Below, in pieces: positions 9,895 through 20,247 of a DNA stretch of 27,698 nucleotides (position 1 is the first letter of the stretch; each line of letters opens with the position of its first letter). The stretch spans positions 406,771-434,468 of the forward strand of contig BFEA01000076.1 in NCBI GenBank assembly GCA_003427395.1, given 5' to 3'. The notes below the pieces were generated by a model. It was not told the DNA's origin. It saw only the letters and a program-made list of their open reading frames with translations, and did no database searches. Both the position numbers and the translations under genes were made by a program. This DNA comes from Chara braunii. Lineage: Eukaryota > Streptophyta > Charophyceae > Charales > Characeae.

Positions 9895-10130
9895 TTATGC
9901 AATGCAATTTTCAGCACTCAATCCAATTCCAATACTCAATCTCATTCCAATGCTCAATCCCATTCCAAAGCTCAATCCCATTCCAATATCTTTTCCAAGG
10001 CTGAGTCCAATATCTTTTCCAAGGCTGAATCCAATATCTTTTCCAAGGCTGAGTCCAATATCTTTTCCAAGATTGAATCCAAGATCTTTTCCAAGGCGGA
10101 GTCCAATATCTCTTCCAAGGCTCAACTCTT
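9895..10130 (-). repeat. 24-bp minisatellite with an 18-bp-like flank
   Basis: CCAATATCTTTTCCAAGGCTGAGT repeats every 24 bases from 9983. On its left are shorter related units of the type CATTCCAATGCTCAATCC. On the minus strand it encodes an eight-residue repeat, LGKDIG(L/F)S. There is no sign of a real start or domain. Confidence 0.92.
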
Positions 10131-10212
10131 CCCAATTTCATGCATCTTAGCCAGCCATGCAAGGGGACCCCAGTGCCAATTCCAAAGAACGACCCTTGTC
10201 AGGGGTCATTCC

Positions 10213-10325
10213 GATTAACCTGGTTAGGGTCGTTCTTTCGAATTCCAAGTCGAACAGCCTGGTTAGAGCCATTCTTATCTATTTCCATCGGACAACCTAG
10301 TTAGGGTCATCCTTATCCATTTCCA
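10213..10325. repeat. Short tandem repeat, about 3 diverged units
   Basis: The phrase AACCTGGTTAGGGTCGTTCTT appears three times in diverged form (near 10217, 10255 and 10300), separated by ATTTCCA-like spacers. The preceding GAACGACCC and GGGTCGTTC blocks form inverted copies. Confidence 0.75.
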
Positions 10326-11272
10326 ATGTTAGCGCCCGAGGGGGTGGGCCTCGAGGACACGGATCCTATCTCTGTCTCGGAGGTTAGAAGGTGGCCATCT
10401 CTTGTGTTTTACGCATGCCTTTGCCTTTCGTGTCGTGCCATTCATCATTCTCATGTCCATTCATACACCCGACTTAGCGTCTAGTGCTCAATTTGAGGCT
10501 CACGACCCCAAGCAGTACTAGCCCGCCCGGTCGTTCAACCATTGCGGAGAATGCTTGCTCAACCAATGTTTTCCTCTCTCTGACCTCTCATGCCTTTTAC
10601 TGCTCTGGACTTATCCGGGATAGGTTGGATTAGGCTCCTAGGGAAGAGGGTTCTTCATACCTCTTTACCCATAGGTCCCCTAACCTCTCACAGCGACTCG
10701 TACCATAACTCATTCAACCAGGGTTGCACAATTTTCAAAAGAAAACTCTCTGTCATAGATTTTTCTTCCATCTCGATAATCCACACGCTCTTGGGCTTTT
10801 TCCGAAACAGAGTGAACCATTCCCAGTTCATCTCTCACCATCAAGGATCCCCGTATTTCCAAAGGAGCAAGTAGTTATGCAAAGTAGCACTGGCTACCTA
10901 GTCCCTGTTTACCTTGCCAGTTCAAAAAGCAGTTCCGTCGCGGTTTTCTCAAAAAGAAAAGACAAATTTGAATGCGAAAGCAACATTACAGACTTGTCTC
11001 ATCTAGGCCCTCCCCTTTCTTCCCTTCACTTTCAAACCCAGTGCTTCATAGTCCTAGTCCCAAGCTCATCGACCCACATGTCCTTCTGAAGAAGCAACTA
11101 CTTATGGAAGGTAGCACTAGTTACCCAGTCTTAGGTCATTCTAAACAGAAAGTTGTCCCATTGTAGTCCATTCTCAGAAAGTTCAAATGCAAGATTCAGA
11201 ATGACAGTTCTGCCTGCCCAGGTTCCAGCCCTGCCCATTTTCTAAATATTCCCTGTTATGTCTACTACCCCT

Positions 11273-11782
11273 TTATTGCCCAGTTGCCCTAGGTCGAGCC
11301 TCCCTTGCACGATTGTCGATCTCCTGATGCATCTTTCTCTTTGTCCTTTGCATCTGTAGGAGCTCCTCTTCTGTGAAAAATGTTGTTGGCGCTATGTCCT
11401 CTCCTCTGCTTAGTTTTTCCTTCCCTTTCATCGCCCATTCATACCTCATGATACTGACCCATTGATCGAACCAGTCACTGAAAGACGACCCAAATTCTCT
11501 TATCCACTTGTCCTTCTCCTCGCCTGGGTCCTCATCCCTTCCCCTTACTTCTCTCGTGGGCGTCGTGACTTCGTCCTCCTCTTCCTCATTGCTGAGGTCT
11601 ATGACCTCTTTGGGTTCTTCCTCTTCCATTCTTTGCCTTTTCCCTAGGCTCCCCTCCTCCTCACTACTAGTGTCACTGTCAAATGGGAGAACTATCGACT
11701 CCCCCTCTCTCAGGGGCGACGGTCCCCTGGTCCCTTGCTTTCTTCCCCCTCTGTTCACAACCAAAATGTGGTCAAATCCCAC
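11273..11782 (-). CDS. Acidic ORF downstream of pol, unknown function
   Basis: This open frame of about 169 residues follows integrase on the same strand. It is open from a TGA near 11809, and the best ATG is not obvious (the 11782 start is GTG). The first half is strongly acidic and looks disordered (DTSSEEEGS, MEEEEPKEV, NEEEEDEV). It contains KEVIDLSNEEEE at about 11611-11576, which fits a SUMO-interaction motif (VIDL followed by acidic residues). The second half (WIREFGSSFSDWFDQWVS, then FTEEELLQMQRTKRKMHQE) is likely helical and ends basic. I do not recognise the family. It could be an accessory protein, or an exon of one, since an overlapping frame at 12009-11755 is also open. No frame breaks are visible. 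Confidence 0.55.
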   Translation of the reverse strand: MGFDHILVVNRGGRKQGTRGPSPLREGESIVLPFDSDTSSEEEGSLGKRQRMEEEEPKEVIDLSNEEEEDEVTTPTREVRGRDEDPGEEKDKWIREFGSSFSDWFDQWVSIMRYEWAMKGKEKLSRGEDIAPTTFFTEEELLQMQRTKRKMHQEIDNRAREARPRATGQ

Positions 11783-12008
11783 ATAGGCCGATTGATGGTG
11801 TTGCTGTCATTCTCATTTCCAAACTCCATCTTTATTCTTTCTTGCTGTTTTCTTTTTCCCTGGTCCTGTCCACACACAACAGTCACGGCATCCCCCCCTA
11901 CGCACACACACTCCCCTCCACTCCCACTTGCAGAATTGCAGGCTTCCCCAGAACCCTTGCTTGCCCCCATATAATTGGTAGTCCCATTATCCCTCAGAAC
12001 CCTTGGCA

Positions 12009-12149
12009 CATTGTCCCGACACGTAGGAACCCCATGTAGACAGTCCCCAGAATTGCCCCATAAGGATTATGGAACATTGTCCCAGCACACAGGTACCCCA
12101 TGTAGACAGTCCCCAGAATTGCCCCACAAAAATTATGGTACATTGTCCC
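12009..12149 (-). repeat. 66-bp (22-codon) repeat between pol and the acidic ORF
   Basis: CATTGTCCC recurs at 12009, 12075 and 12141, exactly 66 bases apart. On the minus strand the two full units encode GQCTIIFVGQFWGLSTWG and GQCSIILMGQFWGLSTWG, with changes mostly in keeping with the frame. It lies just after the pol stop at 12314. Whether it is translated is unknown. Confidence 0.85.
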
Positions 12150-12313
12150 AGACTCCCAACTTCGTCCATACTCCGCATAGGCAGTCACCCCATGTTCCAC
12201 AGGAAAGAATGCACATAACGAACAACCCTTGCAGTCATGATCACTTTCGCAGGGAGGCGGTGTAGAATTATAGCCAGCTGCCTGCCTTTCAGGTTGTCAA
12301 TTCCTCCGTTTCC

Positions 12314-13912
12314 TTATCCTGAGCCTCCTGTAACCATTGCTCTGCTAAAAAACCTGACCAGCCTCTGCCCCGGAAATGGCCCTTTCATCCGAGTACCATT
12401 GAGATCCTCAAGCTCAAACGTGTTCAGCCCCATCCTCTTAGCGATTTTGTAGGGACCTTTGAACCTTCTTCCCAGCTGCGCAGACCACGTGCTTTTAAGA
12501 GCCGAGTTCCTAACTAGTACCTTCTCTCCCACCTGGAGCGGCTCCTTGCGGATGTTCTTTACCTGATCCCACCTTGCTTTGTCCCTCATTCGACTATCCA
12601 TCACCCGCCTGACCACATCCTCCAAGGCTTCCTCATTTCTCACGACCTGTTGGCAACGTGCGACAATTAGTTCTTCCGTAGACATATGTGGATTGTCATC
12701 TAGCCTGTTCCAGGTAGGAACCAGGGCTTCCACCGGGAAATCGATCTCCCTCCCATACTAGAGTTTTGCCGGAATGCATCTCGTCGTCCTTTTCGGCGTC
12801 ATGTTCTCAAAGAAGACCGCCTGCCTAAGGTATCGAGGCCAGTTCCCCAGGTCATCCGCCGCCAACTTAGCAATTGTGTTCTTCAAGGTCCGGTGTCCCC
12901 TTTCTCCTGGTGCATTGGCCTCAGGGTGATATGATTCGATGATCTTGATAGGTACGCATAGCGCCTTAAGCCTGCCCAACACCTCCTGGTTAACGAACTC
13001 CATTCCATTGTACGCTATGAACCTGCTCACAAAGGGGTGCCTAAGGTAGAAGTCTTCTATCCAATCGGCCACTCCCTTTCCCGTCTTTTTCTTAAGAGCT
13101 ACCGCCTCTACGTAGCTGCTGAGGTTATCTCTCACATCCAAGATGTACCTCTATCCATCCGTCGATACAGGCATGACCGCCACGTCGAGGTGGACCAGGT
13201 GCCCCGGCCCTAGTACCCGGGTGGGTCTAAGGGGCTCGAAGACGCGCGCGGAGCTCCTTTCTTGGCATATCAGACACGTTTGACAGTACGTAGCCACCAT
13301 GCCTGCCATACCTGGCCAGAAGTAAAGGGGCGCGATTTCTGCGAGCGTCCCTTTAGACGACCGGTGCCCTCCGGCTAGCCCATCATGCATCGCCTGGATT
13401 ATGTCCAACTGCCTTGACCTTCCACATACAACACGCCTAGACATCATTCCTTCTTCTTTCTTGAACAGGTGACCGTTCCTCAAAACATACTTCTCGGTTT
13501 CCTCCCTTGCCTTGAGACTGACTTCCATAGGCTGCTTATTTCCTATAAGCAGCAGACCGATTTCTCTAAAGATGCCATCATACATCTGTATAAGGAGGAA
13601 CTCTCGTCCCTTCTGATCCGTGTCTTGCTCTTCCTGAGCCTGATATACTAGATATTGCCGCTCTCTTCGCGTCCAAGTTTCTAGTAGGTTCATCACAACA
13701 TCTCGACCCCCTTCAACGGCCATTGCCATCAGCTCTTTCTTTGGGCCCATCGTTGCTCCCCATGAATCCTTCTCATCCTTGCGTCTAAACGTGATGACTG
13801 GTCCTTCCCTGAGTTCCGCAACTATGGCGGGCGCGCCCTTTTCTAGGGTCTGAATCAGCAGTTCGTCCATTGTAGGAGTGGTGTCTGCCATCTCGTTATC
13901 TACGATAAGGGT
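12314..13912 (-). pseudogene. Giant-element integrase (pol C-terminus)
   Basis: Integrase inserts the element cDNA into host DNA. The start (MADTTPTMDEL, 13891) is joined to RNase H through a homopolymer frameshift. Next is the zinc-binding domain (HDGLAGGH and CQTCLIC, near 13390-13290). The core has LDVAV as the first Asp and GERGHRTLKN as the Glu. The second Asp is lost: IAYNGMEF has Tyr (codon 13012-13010) where the family has Asp-Asn-Gly. The C-terminal domain (VGEKVLVRNS, RRFKGPYKI) ends at TAA 12314. TAG stops at 13151-13153 and 12758-12760 both fall where tryptophan is expected. There is no chromodomain, unlike the chromovirus at 2814. Confidence 0.88.
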
Positions 13913-14444
13913 CCCCCCCTTCGTATGCTAGGAAGGCGTCGATCGGTTCCGCATCCTCTACCCCTTCCGGCGTAATGCAAACCCGACTTAGTCCGTCTGC
14001 CCTATTTCGGAGGCCTGCAATTCGCTCGACCTTGTAGTCGAATTGCCATATGAAGCCTATCCATCTCCCAACGGTCGGGTCTATAGGCTTGTAGTTCTTT
14101 AATGCCCCAGCGACATTGGTCGGATCGATTCTCAGGATAAACCGTCTCCCGAATAGGTATGCCTGAAAAGTCTTAAGGCAATGTAGAATGGCTAAAACTT
14201 CTCTCTTGAACTGTGAGTACCGCCGCTCTGCCGAATTCAGGGTCCTGCTCTCAAACCTGATAGGCCTCTCCTTACCCTCCTCACTTCTCTGTATCAGTAC
14301 TCCCCCTACCGCCAAGGGTCCTCCGCCCGTTTCTAGGATAAAGGGTCGCCCTACTTCGTCATTGAAGCAAGGCGCTGCCAAGGTGACTCGATCGGAAGAC
14401 AGGATATCTTTGAGAGTCTGGACTGCCGCCTCCCTATTCTCAGT
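13913..14444 (-). pseudogene. Giant-element RNase H domain
   Basis: RNase H removes the RNA template during reverse transcription. The region runs from TENREAAVQTLKDIL (the RT-RNase H link) through LETGGGPLAVGGVLIQ, RPIRFESRTLNSAERRYSQ and EVLAILHCLKTF to RNRADGLSRV, which matches the Ty3/gypsy RNase H. Glu stands where the first catalytic Asp is usual (ILETGG). A run of seven C at 13913-13919 breaks the frame into integrase; six would restore it. The stop at 14445-14447 separates it from RT at a conserved Trp position. Confidence 0.85.
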
Positions 14445-14447
14445 CTA

Positions 14448-15610
14448 TTCCATAGTCCCTCCTGCCCTAATCATTGCGCGGATAGGTTCTGCTATCTTTG
14501 CGAACCCTTTGATAAAGATCCTCCAGAATCCGACTACCCCTAGGAAGGCTCGTACCTCCGTCGTGGTGCGCAAAGGCGTCGGCCATTGGGAGATCTTATC
14601 CGTCTTTGCCGGGTCCGGTTTCCTTCCATAGGCCCCACAACGAAACCCCAATATAGTCACTTCTGGGACTGCCAGGATGCTCTTTGGTCCGCTTGCGGTG
14701 ATATTATATATCAGGAATCGTTGGAGCAGATCCTTGATATCCTGTAAATGATCCCAGACAAATTTTCGTATGCCCGTTTGAACCTCTGTCTCATCCTTGT
14801 CCTGCGAACCTTTTATGGGATTGTCATCTATGTAGGGTTCGCATTTTTCCGGGAACATGTCCCCCGCGACCGCAAGCATCCTCCTTTGCACCTCTGCCAC
14901 AGCATTTGTGAAGCCCATAGGGGTCACTTGCATCTGCAACTGTCCTACAGGGGTGTGCATGGCGGTGTACGGTCTATCTCTCGCATCGAGCGACAATTGG
15001 TCGTATCCTGAGTACAGGTCTATCAGGGAGTAAATGCTTCGTCCGACGTGAGACTCTGCCAATAAGTCAACTTGTGGAAGCGATTCCGCATCCCGGATTG
15101 TTACTGCGTTCAACTTCTGCAAGTCTTGGATCCATCTGAGCGTCTTGTTCGGTTTTCGAAAAACGAACCACTTGTTGGCGTAGGGGGACGCGGTGGGTTC
15201 GGCCACGAATGAATCTATCTTGGCTCTAAGCAACCAGTGATTTTCGCCGCTATTCTGAACTCGTAGGCAGGCCCTTTGTCGTTCCAGCATTCATGTTCCA
15301 CTGTGTGGATTCTAACGGGGGAGATCAACTTTGCGTCTAATCGACCTTTCTGGTGGTCATTGAAGGCAAAGGCTAAATGGAACTCCTGACACACTTTCCT
15401 TATCAGTTGAGTCCCTTCCGCCGTTAGAAACCCTTCTACCCCTATCTTCATGGTATCCGCTATCTCATCAGGTATCCGGTGCCCTTCTGTTGCTCGCCTC
15501 TCCCTTATCCGCAGGATTTCTTCCTCCTTTTCCATGGCCTCTTCCCTTGATGTTTCGACTAGGATCGAGACCGGCTTGGCTTTCTTCCCTACAGGTTTGT
15601 ATTTTCGCAC
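14448..15610 (-). pseudogene. Giant-element reverse transcriptase
   Basis: Copies element RNA into DNA. The leading part (to about 15250) is a charged linker with a conserved-looking block (IPDEIADTMKIGVEG). The polymerase follows: KWFVFRKPNKTLRWIQDL, then motif A SLIDLYSGYDQL, then VTPMGFTNAVAEVQRRM, then the catalytic YIDD (14834-14823), then LGFRCG and RAFLGVVGFWRIFIKGFA of the thumb and connection. All catalytic aspartates are present. A one-base frameshift lies at about 15245-15260 between the linker and RT, and the frame ends at a TAG (14445) in the ME-W-T connection motif. Confidence 0.9.
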
Positions 15611-15619
15611 ACTTCCTTC

Positions 15620-16670
15620 TGGGATTGCTCTCCTAAAAAATGAACGGTCGGGATCGGCCTTGCTACCTCTAGGACGTGGGGCTGGATGCTGACTAGCTTC
15701 CAGTTCAGACAGTTGCCCTTTCGGACCCCGTCTTCAAATTTAGCAAGCGCTGCGGGGTCCACCCCACCTTGTGGTACTTGATGGCCTTAACGAGTTGTAA
15801 CAAATCTGGGATTTCAAGCACCACCTCCGACGTTTCGTTCCGGCCTTCCTTTGGTTTGGGCAGGCTGGCCCCAAGTTCGACTTCCGACTCTCTTTCTGCC
15901 ACCATATCTTCCAGGGCCTTGTCCTCTTGCCTCCTCTTCTTCAGAGGTAGACCCATCTTGATCCACTCCTTCGTGCTAAAGGCCTCCTCAATCATGATCT
16001 CTACTCTTTCCCTCATACCTTCCATTCGTGCGAATGCCCCCTTTCGCGCACTCTCCTCGAACGTCGGCGACCAAGTTGCCAACTTGCACTTCGGAGGATC
16101 CCCTCCGGTCCCAAGGAGTCGGAGGAGTTCTCCGCGGCCGGTCACGGGGTCCTCTATATCCACCATGTATGTTCCATCATGCAGATGCATACCTATCATC
16201 TTTACATTGGCGCACCACGTTCTTCCGAGAATTATGTCATGGTCCATTTCTTCCATCACGGTCATCCACTGGAAGGACCAGATTGATTCCCTGATCCCCG
16301 CCCTGACTGCGCATTTCGTAACGTACCCTTCAAAGGGAATCTCCCCGCCAGCTCCCCGGATACTCCCCGTCACTTCCTTGTTTACGGTGCAGCCGGTAAT
16401 TGTTGCAAAGTCCCGTCGTATGAGGGTAATTTCCGCACCGCCGTCCACTAATGCATCCGTGTGGTGGGTTCCGATTTGGACTTTCAGCTTTCCTACGGGC
16501 AATGCATGGAAGCTGAGCTTCATCCCGGGCGGCGCCCTCATGACTTCACCCCCTTCTCGGTCCGGTAGGCTTAGGCGAATGTCTGCAAAGGCCTTTTCCA
16601 GGTCCTCCAGATCCCCAGGAATCCTTTGGAGGTTGGAGACGCCTTGGGGTGCCTCTGCCTCTTCCGTCTC
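15620..16670 (-). pseudogene. Giant-element aspartic protease and linker
   Basis: The retropepsin-type protease that cleaves Gag-Pol. DALVDGGAEITLI (about 16454-16416) holds the active-site Asp, with Gly in place of the usual Ser/Thr (DGGA rather than DSGA/DTGA). The second hallmark, HDIILGRTW, is near 16239-16213. A linker rich in charged residues follows (about 16100-15705). It is in frame with the gag part but separated by a TAG at 16671-16673. A frameshift near 15705 then leads into a short second frame (GNCLNWKLVSIQPH) that continues the protein. Confidence 0.8.
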
Positions 16671-16673
16671 CTA

Positions 16674-18847
16674 CTCCTGCGGTTTCGGGGCCTCCTCCAC
16701 CTCCACGCGTCTGTGCGTTAGCAATTGCCTGAGACTTTTAAGCAGTCTCGGATTTGCTTGTAACATGGTATGAAAGGATACCGATACCATGGTACCTAAC
16801 AGTTTGCTCAGTGTACCGTCTACTTCCGGCACGGTCAGGATCGGAATTTGGTATCTGAATTTTTTCTTTGCCGCCACTGCTTTGTCTACCGGCTCCTCCT
16901 CCCTGGCTTTTCCGTAGACTTTTTCCGGCTCTTCGGCCTCGGTTTCCCCTTGATCTGCACTAGTCCCTCCGACTTCTTCCATTAGTGTATCTCGAATAAG
17001 CTTCTTTTCCGCACCGGCCCGTCAGGTGGTGATGTTTACCCTATCCTGTCCATTGCCTTCTAGGATGAAATTGGCCTGTGGTCCACGTCCCCTCGGTTGG
17101 TCCCAGACAATATTGGCTACCGGCTTTGCTTCTACGGCGGCTATATCCAAGTTATTCAGGAGGATGACGGCATGCCGCATCCCTCCTGGTGAATTCCAAT
17201 TTACGCGCTCTCCCTGGGGTCCGAGAATCTCACCCTTAAGGGACCTGCTGCATCTCTGTCTCATGATATCATGGTTGAGTCTTGGGCAGGTCCGCACGAA
17301 ATGTCCGACCATTGTGCAATACTTGCATTGCTCATTGGCCGGATCCCTTCTGCCATAACCCCGATTCGCTACCGCTGTCGGAACTAGGGCCTCTTGGGGC
17401 GGTAGGGCGGGTTGGGACACCTGTGCCTGCATTACTAATAGCGCATTTTCCACTCTTTCTATCTTGTTGTCAACCCCGTGCAATCGTTCGTGCGGGCTCT
17501 CTATCCCCTTCTTGACCTTATCCCCCGTCTTCCCAGTTAAGTCTATAACCTCCCCTTCCTTAAGCAGGGCTAGCGTATCGGTCACCACTATCTTTTCTGC
17601 GAGGTTTGTTACCGTGCTGAAGTCCACATCCCTAGTGTACTCAAACTTGCTAGTCTGATGGTAAGCTGACAGAATCTTATCTTTGTCGAATTCGGAGAAC
17701 TGCCTAAGGAAATACTCACTCATTATCTGGTCTGTTACCCCGGGAATTCGTAGCGCGACTAGAGTAAAGGCCCTTAGGAAGTCGTTGTAAGTCGCATAGT
17801 TCTTCCTTTGGACTGCCGCCAACTCGGCTTCTGTTGCCATCTTCTCCGCCTTTAGGTACTTCCTCATCATCTCGTTCCTGGTTTCCTTCCAGGATCCACT
17901 AGTGGCGACGATGGCCATAATGTCTCTACCCAGACTCAGTGACACATGCTGCCCCAAATGGTCCATCTTCTCTTCCTCACTCCATTTCAACAAGGCTGCC
18001 AGGTTCTCATAGTCTATCAGGAACTCCGTAATGTTCGCCCCATCAAAAGTGAGTTTCTTCTTGGCATCGGCCAGATACCCCTAATTCTTATTCAGAGCCC
18101 GGGTGAGGGTAGCTACTACTTTCTTAAGACCTCCCTCAGAGCTACCTGCTTCACCAGCCGGACTGGTCCCTTCTCCTTCCTTGCTATCCCCCTGCTTTTC
18201 CCCAGCCTTTGGCGTACCCTCAGGATCGATCCATCCTAACACCCTTTCTCTGAGACTCCAAAGTCCGTCGCAACCCTTTGTTACTTTCGGTGTGGCGGGC
18301 AGGCGGCTAGCCCCGTTGTCCATAGCAGGCGGGGTCGTAGCCTTTTCTGCCTCCACAGCCGGAGCGTCCCCTTTTCCTTCCCTTTCTTGTTGGGCGTTCC
18401 CTTATGGTTGTTATCCTTCCCTCCGTGTCGGATTTCGCCCTGGCCAACCCTACGTTCCTCTCGCGACCCTTCTCCCAGGGAGTCCCTTTCATTCCCAGCC
18501 ATCATTTCCTCCATAAGCCTCGCTTTATATTCTGCGGTTCGCTTTTCTATCTCTGCCAGCTTACGGCGGGCGTCTGAGACCTTCGTTTTCTTGGGCGTAG
18601 TCCCTTCTGAGTTTCGAGGACTCGATCTTCCATTGTCCCTTCCTTCCCTATTTTCCTGGGGTCCTCTTTTGCTACCCCCGGTTTTCCCCGAACTTTCGCC
18701 TGTTGAAAGATCCTTCCCATCTTCCCTGGTTCCCTCTGGTTTCGCCGACTCTCGATCCTTTACTGATGCTTCGTTTCGTTTCGTACCCCTACCCGTGCCC
18801 TGACTTCCTTTGCTCTGCAGTTCCTCAGCCTCTTCTTCCGACGCCAT
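16674..18847 (-). pseudogene. Giant-element Gag (capsid and zinc knuckle)
   Basis: Gag forms the virus-like particle. The ATG at 18847 (MASEEEAEEL) opens a highly charged, low-complexity N-terminal part. A frameshift in a GGGG run near 18370 moves to the frame with GLWSLRERVLGWIDP. After a TAG at 18081-18083 comes the capsid-like part (LTFDGANITEFLIDYE, WSEEEKMDHLGQHVS, FLRAFTLVALRIPG), typical of plant-type Ty3 Gag. The zinc knuckle CKYCTMVGHFVRTC (CX2CX4HX4C) is at 17327-17286. EVIDLTGKTG near 17551 resembles a SUMO-interaction motif. A TGA at 17022-17024 precedes a short acidic linker toward protease. Gag and Pol appear to share one frame apart from mutations. Confidence 0.87.
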
Positions 18848-19306
18848 CCCTTTACCTACCCTGCATATGGAAATTGTTTTTTGCAAAAACGGCCGGTTGT
18901 TCAAGGCTTCCCCAATCCCCGGGTCCTAAGATCTGCTTATTTCCGTGTTCCCCCCCCCCCACCACCGTCTTATATTATTCGGGACAATCTTCCTGACCTT
19001 CCTCATACAGGACGCCGCTTGGTTCCTTTCCTCCGCCGGGAGGCTTGCTGTCGAGGTTTGGCAACTTGTCATTGCCATGCCCCGGTTCTTAGGGCGGTGT
19101 CTGAAGATAGCGGCTTTCCTCTCGAGTGGTAGCCCTTTTCGACTCCCTACCCCAGCGTCCTCAGTGTGGGTGGTCTTCCTAGTTCCTTCCTGCCTCATTC
19201 TTAGGTACGGCGGAACTCCGACCACCGCCCCCTTCTTGCGGACGGCTACCTTCTCATCCTAGTTTTCCAGCCCCTCCTTTTTTCTGCTTTTCCCTGGCCC
19301 CTTTCC
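18848..19306. other. Spacer between the paralog array and gag
   Basis: I see no coding domain in these 459 bases. It has a run of about eleven C near 18950-18961. On the minus strand just before the gag ATG is TTTCCATATGCAG, which resembles a splice acceptor. Confidence 0.5.
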
Positions 19307-20161
19307 TCACGCCAGTCCCTCAGGCCTGCCTTGTTCGTCCGGTTCCTCGAACAGGTCAGCCACCCCGGCAAGGTAGTTTTCTTCCATTTCTATTTCCCTG
19401 ATGATTATTGGTTCATATTCCTCAAATGCTAAACATGGCAACTCAAATATCAGAATCTCGATAAGTTCAAGTAGCTCCTGGGCCTGGTTTCCCCAAAACG
19501 GCCCATGCCTGACCGACACATCGTAAAACATTCCCGTCGTCTGAGGCCGGAAGCGGTGGATCCAGACCAGGGTCGAATCCACCAGATCCCTTGCCCTCGA
19601 GAGGCTGCCAAATATCAGGTCCACCATGAAACGAGGCACTCGGCACCGCAGTCCTGTCATTGGTGCCTTAAACTCTCGCCAACCTCCTACCTCCACTCGG
19701 GTTCTCAGCCCCACATTCCTTCTCCCTCGCACTTCCTGGCCTACTCGGTTCAGTATCCTAGTAGCCCTTTGGGAAACCGGCAACAACCCATGCCCTAGTG
19801 CCAATTCCGTCCCTAGCATGTGCCATCCGACCTCCGGCAAGTACACGGTCCCGATCACCTTTAGGTCAGTATACAGGTCGTCCCCTGGCCCCCTATCGAT
19901 CCTCATACCATTCCACAAACATTCTACCATCATGAACGCCTGGTCCCTCCCCAAGGTCACAGCTCACCATTCAGTATCAATCCCTCGGACCACGTAGCTT
20001 GCTGGGAGCCTGGGAGCGATACCTCCCATCCGCCTCCACTTTTCATGGGCGACCGGGGGTGCGTGGGCCGCCGCGACATCCGGGCGCGTCTCATTGCCAT
20101 TGTTGATTAGCGGTCCCCTGCACAATTTAAACAGCCAGCGAGTTTTGCTTATTTCATTCAT
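19307..20161 (-). pseudogene. Array paralog 1 (nearest gag), one in-frame stop
   Basis: Unrecognised family. The frame runs from ATG 20161 to the stop at 19307 (284 codons), broken by TGA at 19964-19966. It shares with its three neighbours an N-terminal GGI...LP, a middle block (VIGTVYLPEVGWHMLG, ELALG), then RCRVPRFMVDLIFG. It also has the C-terminal block of the family: RHGPFWGNQAQELLEL, a long predicted helix, then NYLAGVADLFEEPDE. No signal peptide, transmembrane segment or known catalytic motif is visible. It lies 460 bases before gag on the same strand. Its N-terminal extension is longer than in the other copies. It is a member of a tandem gene family; the function is unknown. Confidence 0.7.
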
Positions 20162-20247
20162 CCCTCGACTCTACCCGAACAACTCTCCAGTCCTTAAGTC
20201 GATATCCCTTCCCCCTTTTTATCTCCTCTCTTTCCTTGTCTCTTTTA

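Larger units (their letters stand above)
7506..11272. other. Non-coding, repeat-rich 3' region of the giant element
   Basis: I find no protein domain on either strand over these 3.8 kb. It holds several minisatellites (listed separately), a diverged copy of the ~66-bp repeat around 7480-7800, and pyrimidine-rich stretches. The best candidate for the element's polypurine tract is the minus-strand purine run at 11008-11028 (GAAGGGAAGAAAGGGGAGGG), but no clear LTR terminus adjoins it. It could be 3' untranslated sequence, decayed accessory genes or part of a very long LTR. Confidence 0.5.

Noticed and set aside
9895-10125. LGKDIG repeat protein on the minus strand
   Set aside because: A 24-bp minisatellite with no start context or domain; listed as a repeat only.
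11008-11028. Polypurine tract of the giant element
   Set aside because: Composition fits, but no LTR terminus adjoins it and the LTR would then be over 6 kb; left as a candidate only.
15769-16773. 334-residue plus-strand open frame
   Set aside because: Exact antisense of the protease region; protease motifs on the minus strand explain the sequence.
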